Assembly (NCBI GenBank): GCA_043756275.1
Contig: JAYURJ010000142.1
Span: 1-11,986, forward strand
Direction: 5' to 3'
DNA from: UKL13-2 sp043756275
GTDB lineage: Bacteria > Pseudomonadota > Gammaproteobacteria > Burkholderiales > Usitatibacteraceae
DNA: 11,986 bases
Position numbers and translations under genes: made by a program. Every line of letters begins with the position of its first letter. Positions within the stretch are counted from its first letter, which is position 1. This document shows positions 1 through 6,128 of the stretch, piece after piece. The notes under the pieces were generated by a model, which made no database searches, had not been told where the DNA came from, and saw nothing but the letters and a program-made list of their open reading frames with translations.

Positions 1-389
1 GCAGATGAGATATCGATACCCTGACCGAAATAGGTCGCATAGCAGGCGCTTGCAAATTGTTGCGCTCTCAAAGCATCACGATCAGTCAGCCAGTAAAAGG
101 CCCGCGCCGCATGTTGAGTGCCGATGGGAAAGGTCGCAGGCTGCGTGTAGGGAGTTTTCAGCAGCCGTGCCGTGCGCAGGAAATCGCGCACCGAGTACGG
201 GCCCTTCAACGGCACGCTGACCAATGGCATCGTACCTGCCGCCTTGAACATCGGCCCCAGCAAAATCGGTCGCCAGTTAACCCGCCGCTGATGACGCGCC
301 GCCAGCGCGTTGATCCGAGTAGAAGCAAGATATCCGTACGGCGAGGAAAAATCGAAGTAAAAGTCGATTACTGGTTTATCGTTTGACAT
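1..389 (-). CDS. 2-hydroxychromene-2-carboxylate isomerase-like protein (5' part, cut by window edge)
   Basis: The first 129 codons are present; the rest lies beyond position 1. The N-terminus reads MSNDKPVIDFYFDFSSPYGY, the hallmark opening of the DsbA-like thioredoxin-fold family (NahD / kappa-class GST relatives). In that family a Ser in the D-F-x-S-P stretch (here Ser15/Ser16, before Pro17) binds glutathione. Later segments (WRPILLGPMFKAAG near residues 40-53, and a Y-W-L-T segment near residue 105) also fit. The family includes glutathione-dependent isomerases of aromatic breakdown, but many chromosomal members have unknown substrates, so the exact reaction is uncertain. The ATG at 389 is supported by a GGGAG ribosome binding site (395-399) 5 nt upstream. 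It points the same way as rne but is separated from it by a strong terminator, so it should have its own promoter in 390-483; I could not pick one with confidence. Confidence 0.85.
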   Translation of the reverse strand, partial: MSNDKPVIDFYFDFSSPYGYLASTRINALAARHQRRVNWRPILLGPMFKAAGTMPLVSVPLKGPYSVRDFLRTARLLKTPYTQPATFPIGTQHAARAFYWLTDRDALRAQQFASACYATYFGQGIDISS

Positions 390-483
390 GGCTACTCCCG
401 TTGGAAATGATGAAAATTCGCTAACTGCAACTCTGCCGCATATCGCTATCATTTGTTGAGTCTACAGAAACAGTTGCGCAAAA

Positions 484-515
484 AAAAAGCCCCGTTTGAT
501 TGAACGGGGCTTTTT
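484..515 (-). terminator. Intrinsic terminator after rne (bidirectional shape)
   Basis: The arms GCCCCGTT (489-496) and AACGGGGC (503-510) form an 8-bp GC-rich stem with a 6-nt loop, flanked by A(480-488) and T(511-515). Read leftward, in the direction of rne, the stem is followed by nine T residues, a classic strong Rho-independent terminator 57 nt past the rne stop. The five T residues on the other side could also give weaker termination on the plus strand. Confidence 0.93.
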
Positions 516-571
516 ATAGCTCTTTTTTACCTCATGCGTTGCAATACGCCAACGGTAAAAAAGGTCAACGT

Positions 572-3325
572 CTACACGGCAGCCTTATCCTCAGCTTCGC
601 CCGCGCCAACATTTTTTGTTTCTACAAACAGCAATGGTTCACTTGTGGTCGCACGCGGGCCGCGAGGGCGCGGTGTGCGACGACGTGGTGCTTCTTCCTC
701 CAGCGGTGGCGTGACCGCAACAGGCGCTGCTACCGTTTCGATAAAGACCAATGGCTCGCTCGGTGCCTCATCGCGATTGCGGCGTCGGGCAGGTCGCGGC
801 GTTGTCCGCATCGATGATGCGTCGTCGATCTGGTCAACAGGTGCCGCTACGACAGCTCGCGCCGTTTCGATTTCAGGCTGCAGTGATACCGGTGCTGGTG
901 TCGGAGCCGGCAACACCTCTGTGGGTGGATTGGGCATCGGCGCGTGCGACTGAGCTGATTCCTGATTTGTAAATAGCTGCGCAGGCACTGGCGGTGCTTG
1001 CACTGCGATTTCAGGCACGCTTGGTCGTTCAACCTGATTGGCTGCATCAGGGTCGTGCGATGGTGCTGAGGGCGGCGTGAATTCACCGGCGGTAGAACTT
1101 TCCATGCCCGGCAAGGTTGGTGAGTCATTTCTGCCGGCCTGTGGGTCGCGATCTTCGCGATTGCTGTCACGACCGCCGCGACCACCACGGCCACGACGAC
1201 GACGACCACGGCCTTCGCCTTCTTCCCCGGATTCCACTGGTTTGGCTTCAAGTGCAGCTTTGGGTTGCTGTTGCTGACGCACTTTTTGCGCCTGCGGAGC
1301 CGACTCGGGCGCGCCAATTGCGTGCACTACCGTTTCAGAAGCTTTGTCAGGGCGCGGGCCGCGACCTTCGGCTGGACGATTGCGCTCATTGCGGGGGCCG
1401 CGTTCCTGGCCTTGTGCGCCAGATGATCCCTGAGGACGATCCTTACGTTCACCTCGCTCGCCCCGTTCAGCACCGCCGCGCTTGCGGTCACCATCGCGGC
1501 CATCCCGACGCGCGCGATCACCGCCACGGCCTTCTCTGTTTTCACGGGCCGGTTTTGATGGTGTCGCAGTTTGCGCTGCTGGCGGCTGCGCCGGTGTCGG
1601 CTCTGGGCTGAATAAGCTGGCGAATCGCTTCCATAGTGAGGGCCTGGGTTCACTCGACGCAACCGCTGTATTCGCGACGGCGCGTGGCTTGGGCTCGGCA
1701 GAAATTGGTGCGGGCTGTGCAGGCGTGATGCCCTTCACAATCGGTTCCGGACGGGCAGGCTTGGCATCGAGCTCGGCCGCTTTTGCAGCCGCAACTTCTT
1801 CGACAGGACGATTGACCATTTGATAGCTCGGTGTGGCCAAATCGAGCTTTTCGGAATCCGAGCGCAGGCGCTCAACTTCGTAGTTGGGTGTTTCCAGATG
1901 AATGTTAGGGATGAGCAGAACATTCACTTTGAAGCGCATTTCCAGTTTGTGGATTTCCTGACGTTTTTCGTTCAACAGGAAAGTGGCAACATCAACCGGA
2001 ACCTGCGCATGAACCGCGCCGGTGCCTTCTTTCATTGCCTCTTCCTGAATGATGCGCAGAATATGCAATGCCGAAGAGGCGGTATCGCGAATATGGCCGA
2101 GACCATGACAACGTGGGCAGGGGATGTAGCTAGACTCGGATAGCGCCGGTTGCAGGCGTTGACGCGACAGCTCCAGCAAGCCGAAGCGCGAAATTTTGCC
2201 GGTCTGGACGCGCGCGCGGTCGTAACGAAGGGCATCGCGAAGACGGTTCTCCACTTCGCGTTGATTTTTTGTGGACTCCATGTCGATGAAGTCAATGACG
2301 ACCAAGCCACCCAAGTCACGAAGGCGTAACTGCCGGGCAATTTCATCAGCCGCTTCGCAGTTGGTGCGAAACGCGGTTTCTTCAATGTCATGGCCTTTGG
2401 TTGCGCGAGCGGAATTGACGTCAATGGAAACCAATGCCTCGGTATGGTCAATGACGATGGCGCCACCCGACGGCAGCGTGACATCGCGCCGGTATGCGGT
2501 TTCTATCTGGTGTTCAATCTGAAAGCGCGAAAACAACGGCACATCATCTTTGTAGAGCTTGACCTTATGCACATTGGCCGGCATCACGGTCGACATGAAC
2601 GATTGCGCTTGTTCGAATATTTCCGGTGTGTCGATCAGAATTTCGCCGACATCCGGCTGGAACAGATCGCGGATCGCGCGTACGACGAGGCTCGATTCCA
2701 GATAGATCAGTTCGGGCGCTTTAATATCCTTGGCAGCACCATCAATGGCTTCCCACAATTGCATCAGGTAACCCAAATCCCACTGCAACTCTTCAGCGGA
2801 GCGACCGATACCGGCTGTGCGCGCGATGACGCTCATGCCGTCGGGAACGGTGAGTTGATCCAGCGTCTCACGCAATTCAGCGCGCTCTTCGCCTTCAACG
2901 CGACGTGAAACACCGCCGCCGCGTGGATTGTTTGGCATCAGTACCAAATAGCGGCCAGCCAGCGAGACGTAGGTCGTGAGTGCGGCACCCTTGTTGCCGC
3001 GCTCATCTTTCTCAACCTGAACTAAAAGTTCCTGACCGACTCGCAGGTTCTGTGCAATCTTGCCGCGCGTGCCTTCGCCGTCCTCACCTTGCACATACTC
3101 GCGCGTGAGTTCCTTGAACGGGAGGAAGCCGTGGCGTTCCGCGCCGTAGTCAACGAATACCGCTTCAAGCGAAGGCTCGACGCGGGTGACTTTGGCTTTA
3201 TAGATATTGCTTTTACGCTGCTCCTGGCCGGCGTGTTCGATATCGAGGTCGACGAGCTTTTGTCCGTCGACGATGGCAACGCGCAGCTCTTCTGCCTGCG
3301 TTGCGTTGAATAACATGCGTTTCAT
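572..3325 (-). CDS. rne: Ribonuclease E
   Basis: This 917-residue endoribonuclease drives mRNA decay and rRNA/tRNA processing and scaffolds the degradosome. The start MKRMLFNATQAEELRVAIVD is the family start, so I use ATG 3325 rather than an in-frame start 66 nt further upstream. Domains: S1 RNA-binding fold (about 36-125), RNase H-like and 5'-sensor regions (to about 275), and the catalytic DNase I-like region with Asp302 (SIDVNSARATKG) and Asp345 (VVIDFIDM), equivalent to E. coli D303 and D346. The zinc link CPRC has Cys403 and Cys406, and the small domain ends near 500. Residues 510-917 are low-complexity and presumably disordered. They hold an amphipathic SLWKRFASLFS helix (563-573), Arg/Gly-rich blocks (595-660, 700-730) and a duplicated tail motif. 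The protein is somewhat shorter than E. coli RNase E (1061 aa). The gene is divergent from rluC across a long leader, as in E. coli. Only a weak GAGAAAG lies before the ATG. Confidence 0.97.
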   Translation of the reverse strand: MKRMLFNATQAEELRVAIVDGQKLVDLDIEHAGQEQRKSNIYKAKVTRVEPSLEAVFVDYGAERHGFLPFKELTREYVQGEDGEGTRGKIAQNLRVGQELLVQVEKDERGNKGAALTTYVSLAGRYLVLMPNNPRGGGVSRRVEGEERAELRETLDQLTVPDGMSVIARTAGIGRSAEELQWDLGYLMQLWEAIDGAAKDIKAPELIYLESSLVVRAIRDLFQPDVGEILIDTPEIFEQAQSFMSTVMPANVHKVKLYKDDVPLFSRFQIEHQIETAYRRDVTLPSGGAIVIDHTEALVSIDVNSARATKGHDIEETAFRTNCEAADEIARQLRLRDLGGLVVIDFIDMESTKNQREVENRLRDALRYDRARVQTGKISRFGLLELSRQRLQPALSESSYIPCPRCHGLGHIRDTASSALHILRIIQEEAMKEGTGAVHAQVPVDVATFLLNEKRQEIHKLEMRFKVNVLLIPNIHLETPNYEVERLRSDSEKLDLATPSYQMVNRPVEEVAAAKAAELDAKPARPEPIVKGITPAQPAPISAEPKPRAVANTAVASSEPRPSLWKRFASLFSPEPTPAQPPAAQTATPSKPARENREGRGGDRARRDGRDGDRKRGGAERGERGERKDRPQGSSGAQGQERGPRNERNRPAEGRGPRPDKASETVVHAIGAPESAPQAQKVRQQQQPKAALEAKPVESGEEGEGRGRRRRGRGGRGGRDSNREDRDPQAGRNDSPTLPGMESSTAGEFTPPSAPSHDPDAANQVERPSVPEIAVQAPPVPAQLFTNQESAQSHAPMPNPPTEVLPAPTPAPVSLQPEIETARAVVAAPVDQIDDASSMRTTPRPARRRNRDEAPSEPLVFIETVAAPVAVTPPLEEEAPRRRTPRPRGPRATTSEPLLFVETKNVGAGEAEDKAAV
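617..760 (-). repeat. Duplicated short motif SEPL[VL]F[IV]ET at the RNase E C-terminus
   Basis: Two copies of a nine-residue motif lie 30 residues apart in the last 65 residues of RNase E: SEPLVFIET (residues 856-864, DNA 734-760) and SEPLLFVET (895-903, DNA 617-643). Each follows a basic TPRP-starting segment (TTPRPARRRNR at 841-851, RTPRPRGPR at 883-891). The codons differ between copies (TTG-GTC-TTT-ATC versus TTG-CTG-TTT-GTA), so the protein motif, not the DNA, has been kept. This suggests two docking sites for a degradosome partner; the partner is not known from the sequence. Confidence 0.75.
1607..1642 (-). other. Predicted membrane-targeting amphipathic helix of RNase E
   Basis: Residues 562-573 (PSLWKRFASLFS) are a short hydrophobic/basic island in an otherwise Pro/Ala/Glu-rich tail, just after the catalytic half. 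Position and composition match segment A, the membrane-targeting sequence that holds E. coli RNase E on the inner membrane. It is identified by analogy only. Confidence 0.6.
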
Positions 3326-4017
3326 GATTCTGCTTTCTCGCGCAACTTCAGCGTGAGGCAGGGGCAAAGACGAACCCGGCGTGTCATGCACGCGGAGCGT
3401 GCAGACAGAGGCAAATGACAGCGTTTTAGTTGGCTAGGTGCAACGGTAAAGACGACGTGCTGCACCACGCGAGGTTGGTAAACCCGGCGTTATCGAATGT
3501 CGATGTTGGTGGAGTTCTGTTGTCATCTTGCGGTGCGTGCCAAAAAATCTGCGCTGCTGTTTTTATGTCGACGCGCTCAGCGTTGAGCACGTCTGACTGC
3601 CTTGTTGCCTTCGGTCAGAGTTGGCGGGTCAATAACGAGACCACCAAAACGACCATCTGTTCATCTTCACGCCACCCGGTGCTGCTGTCCGCTTCGCGGA
3701 CGGTGCGCGCAAATCGTTTAGTATCGCTACTTGTTTGGGTCAGGGCCTTGAGACCGGATGGTGAAGGACCGTGCCGACGGTGAGCAAAAACGACCGCCCG
3801 TTTTCCGTTTTGAACGGCATCCCGACCAGCGCTGGCAGTAGGTTTTTCAACTGCGCGGGAAAGCGGGCTATCCGAACTAAACGGTGATTTTTCGGGAGTG
3901 CAGATCCAGCGATTTGCGCAGACGATATTCACGAACATTGCAAATATTGTGTCGACGCCAAGCCGGTGGAAACAACAGACTCGCTTCAAAATCAACGAGA
4001 TAAAAGTATATCCTAAG
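3326..4017 (-). promoter_or_regulatory. Long rne-rluC intergenic region, probable structured rne mRNA leader
   Basis: This 692-nt stretch between the divergent rne and rluC genes has no convincing gene. Read as rne leader RNA (minus strand) it offers several local stem-loops: 3387-3403 (7 bp, loop UCC), 3570-3593 (10 bp), 3687-3701 (6 bp closed by a C(GAA)G triloop), 3768-3781 (5 bp), 3787-3804 (6 bp, AAAACG/CGTTTT) and 3805-3817 (5 bp). A 10-bp palindrome CCAGCGCTGG lies at 3826-3835. In E. coli a long rne 5' UTR binds RNase E and gives autoregulation; a similar role is inferred here. I found no confident -35/-10 pair for either gene. A TATACT box on the minus strand (4005-4010) lacks a good -35. 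Confidence 0.6.
3570..3593 (-). promoter_or_regulatory. Strongest stem-loop in the rne leader
   Basis: Read on the minus strand, GACGTGCTCA pairs with TGAGCGCGTC around an ACGC loop, giving a 10-bp stem with one U-G wobble. On the plus strand the same position would be a C-A mismatch, so the fold is better as rne leader RNA than as rluC-strand RNA. It lies about 245 nt upstream of the rne ATG. No T-run follows, so it is not an intrinsic terminator. Confidence 0.55.
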
Positions 4018-5052
4018 ATGACACCTGCGGGTAACAAATCACTTCCCGGCAGCAAAGCGGCGATGCCTGACGGGCCATTTGCGGCGGCCAGCATGGTGGT
4101 GATCGACGAGTCATCTATCGGCCAGCGGCTGGACAATTTTTTAGTGTCACTGCTAAAAGGAGTGCCAAGGAGCCACGTCTATCGCATCGTGCGATCAGGT
4201 GAGGTGCGGGTGAACAAGGGCCGCGTGTCGGCAGATTATCGTTTGGTTGAAGGCGATATGGTGCGGGTGCCGCCGGTCAAAACAGCAGAAAAAAAGCCAA
4301 ACCCTAGCATGGGAGCGGCTTCGCAGGCATTTTCGTCCGGAAAGGCTCACCCCGCCTTGAGTTTGTTATTTGAAGATGATGCGCTGCTGGCGATCAACAA
4401 ACCCGCCGGGTTGGCGGTGCATGGCGGTAGTGGCATCAGTTTCGGCGTGATCGAGGCGCTGCGTGCATTGCGTCCGGACGCAAAATTTCTTGAATTAGTG
4501 CATCGCATTGATCGTGAGACTTCAGGGGTGCTGCTGATTGCCAAGAAGCGCAGCGCGCTGACGGCGTTGCACGCAATGTTGAGGCGTGACACTGAAGATC
4601 GCATCGAGAAGCACTATTCGGCGTTGGTGAAAGGCACCTGGCCGGATGAGCGGCGGCATGTTCGCGTGAAGCTCGCCAAATACGTCACTGCAGCCGGCGA
4701 GCGCCGCGTGTCGGTCGATGAGGACGATGGCCAGGAGTCGCACACGATCGTCACGCGAAAACAAATATTGCCTGGTGCCACGTTGCTCGATTGTGAAATC
4801 AGGACTGGGCGCACGCATCAAATCCGGGTACACCTCGCACATCTCGGTTTCCCGATTATCGGCGACGACAAGTACGGTGATTTTGTGCTTAACAAATATA
4901 TGGCCGCAGCAAAACACGGGGGCTTGAAGCGTATGTTCCTGCACGCCCGGCTGATGGCGTTTTCGCACCCCATCAGCGGTGAGAAGCTCGTTATTGAAGC
5001 GCCGTTGTCGGCCGACTTGGTGCGCTATCTCGCGCATATCCGCAATCGATGA
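4018..5052 (+). CDS. rluC: 23S rRNA pseudouridine synthase RluC
   Basis: The enzyme belongs to the RluA family and converts uridines of 23S rRNA to pseudouridine; E. coli RluC acts at 955, 2504 and 2580. Counting from ATG 4018 (344 residues), an S4 RNA-binding domain spans about 34-86 (GQRLDNFL, SHVYRIVRSGEVRVNKGRV). The catalytic domain follows, with INKPAGLAVHGG (126-137) and the signature HRIDRETSG (162-170), in which Asp165 is the catalytic nucleophile. GRTHQIRVHLAHLGFPIIGD (264-283) is the conserved C-terminal motif. Divergence from rne, as in E. coli, supports RluC over RluD. The start is uncertain: ATGs at 4018, 4063 and 4093 are all in frame and none has a good ribosome binding site; all keep the S4 domain. 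It is likely the first gene of an operon with the phosphatase and Rieske genes. Confidence 0.93.
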   Translation: MTPAGNKSLPGSKAAMPDGPFAAASMVVIDESSIGQRLDNFLVSLLKGVPRSHVYRIVRSGEVRVNKGRVSADYRLVEGDMVRVPPVKTAEKKPNPSMGAASQAFSSGKAHPALSLLFEDDALLAINKPAGLAVHGGSGISFGVIEALRALRPDAKFLELVHRIDRETSGVLLIAKKRSALTALHAMLRRDTEDRIEKHYSALVKGTWPDERRHVRVKLAKYVTAAGERRVSVDEDDGQESHTIVTRKQILPGATLLDCEIRTGRTHQIRVHLAHLGFPIIGDDKYGDFVLNKYMAAAKHGGLKRMFLHARLMAFSHPISGEKLVIEAPLSADLVRYLAHIRNR

Positions 5053-5059
5053 CCCTGTG

Positions 5060-5728
5060 ATGCAACCCATGCCGCAGCGACAATTCGATCTGATCGTCTT
5101 CGATTGGGACGGCACCATCATGGATTCCACCGGATTGATCAGCGAGTGTATTCAGTTGGCGGCACGCGACAGAGGGTTGTCGATCCCATCCATTGAAGCG
5201 GCAAAATCGATCATCGGACTGGGGATTCACGAATCCACGCAGCGGCTTTTTCCGGATATTGATCATGCTGCGCAGACAGCATTCGCACTGGCTTACCGGC
5301 GTCATTTTGTGCCTCGCGATCATGAGGCGCCGCTTTACGGCGGCATCCGAGAATTGCTTGTCGCCCTAGACCGACCGACGCGATTTTTGGCGGTTGCGAC
5401 CGGTAAACCGCGCGTTGGTCTCGAGCGCGCTTTCGCATACACGGGACTCAAGTCGGCATTTCATTTTTCGCGCTGTGCTGATGAAGGATTCGCAAAACCG
5501 CATCCCGACATGTTGTGCAAGTTGATGGACTTCACCGGCGTGCCGCCGACGCGCACCCTGATGATTGGTGACACCACCCATGATCTTGACCTCGCACAAA
5601 ACGCTGGTGTGGCGGCGGTGGCGGTTACTTACGGCGCGCATCCCGCGCCGTTGCTGGCATCACGATCGCAGCTTGCGTTGGTCAATACCGTAAGTGAGTT
5701 GGCGGCATGGCTAAGCCAGAACGGGTAA
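5060..5728 (+). CDS. HAD-superfamily phosphatase, Gph (phosphoglycolate phosphatase)-like
   Basis: This 222-residue HAD subclass IA hydrolase shows all four motifs: motif I FDWDGT with nucleophile Asp15 and acid/base Asp17, motif II Thr114 (VATGK), motif III Lys146 (FAKPHPD), and motif IV GDTTHD with Asp171 and Asp175. The insert between motifs I and II (about 28-95) is a helical cap. The family dephosphorylates small phosphometabolites such as 2-phosphoglycolate, but the substrate cannot be read from sequence. ATG 5060 starts 7 nt after the rluC stop, without a clear Shine-Dalgarno, so translational coupling is likely; ATG 5069 is an alternative. The end overlaps the Rieske gene by 22 nt. 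The rluC-HAD-Rieske order is, to my knowledge, common in Betaproteobacteria. Confidence 0.88.
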   Translation: MQPMPQRQFDLIVFDWDGTIMDSTGLISECIQLAARDRGLSIPSIEAAKSIIGLGIHESTQRLFPDIDHAAQTAFALAYRRHFVPRDHEAPLYGGIRELLVALDRPTRFLAVATGKPRVGLERAFAYTGLKSAFHFSRCADEGFAKPHPDMLCKLMDFTGVPPTRTLMIGDTTHDLDLAQNAGVAAVAVTYGAHPAPLLASRSQLALVNTVSELAAWLSQNG

Positions 5729-6099
5729 TTTGCCGCGTTGATCAACTCGCTGATGGGGGCGCCGCTGTGCGGTTCGAGGCCAAGTTTTCTGCGCTTGATC
5801 GAGACCTCCCCTGTTTCGCGATCTCCTACGGCGGTGCTGTCTACGCATACGTCAATTCCTGTCCGCATCGGGGCACTGAATTGGACTGGCAACCGGGGGA
5901 GGTGTTTGAAGAAACTGGCTTATACTTGGTTTGCGCCACCCACGGAGCACTCTTCGAACCTGACAGTGGATTGTGTGTGGGCGGCCCATGTCACGGCGCG
6001 CATTTACGCGCGCTGCCGGTCAAAGTAGTGGGCAATGAGGTTGTGCTGACTGACGACAGCACGAATGGCGATTCCGTTAACCAAAAACATGAGTCATGA
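5707..6099 (+). CDS. Small Rieske [2Fe-2S] protein
   Basis: This 130-residue soluble Rieske-type ferredoxin domain has no signal peptide or membrane segment. The cluster ligands are visible as CPHRG (Cys52, His54) and CATHG (Cys76, His79), the C-x-H...C-x2-H pattern. The following GLCVGGPCHG segment (Cys90, Cys95) and the RALPVKVVGNEVVL end are typical of standalone ferredoxin components of dioxygenase/nitrite-reductase-like type. The partner and electron route are unknown; no oxygenase or reductase is nearby. It overlaps the phosphatase by 22 nt in another frame, with a GTGAG about 8 nt before ATG 5707, so it belongs to the rluC operon. Residues after about 117 are a polar tail of no evident function. 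Confidence 0.9.
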   Translation: MAKPERVICRVDQLADGGAAVRFEAKFSALDRDLPCFAISYGGAVYAYVNSCPHRGTELDWQPGEVFEETGLYLVCATHGALFEPDSGLCVGGPCHGAHLRALPVKVVGNEVVLTDDSTNGDSVNQKHES

Positions 6100-6128
6100 A
6101 TCGCTTCAAATGATAAAAATACGCATTT

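Noticed and set aside
1180..1220. Run of repeated gac/cac-type triplets resembling a microsatellite
   Set aside because: It is explained by the Arg/Gly-rich RNA-binding block of RNase E read on the other strand.
3326..3391. 22-codon N-terminal extension of RNase E starting at 3391
   Set aside because: The family invariably begins MKRMLFNA at the position of ATG 3325, and the extension is not family-like.
3430..3783. 117-codon plus-strand open frame between rne and rluC
   Set aside because: No recognisable domain or ribosome binding site, and it lies antisense to the putative rne leader.
3898..4017. 40-codon N-terminal extension of RluC from ATG 3898
   Set aside because: The added residues match nothing expected in the RluA family, and 4018 already gives a full-length protein.
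3615..4136. 173-codon open frame on the minus strand upstream of rne
   Set aside because: It overlaps the rluC start antisense, shows no domain I recognise and has an irregular composition. I treat it as chance or as translated leader; a conserved leader RNA could also produce similar 'proteins' in relatives.
4522..5130. 202-codon minus-strand open frame opposite rluC
   Set aside because: It is antisense to the conserved catalytic part of rluC and shows no family features.
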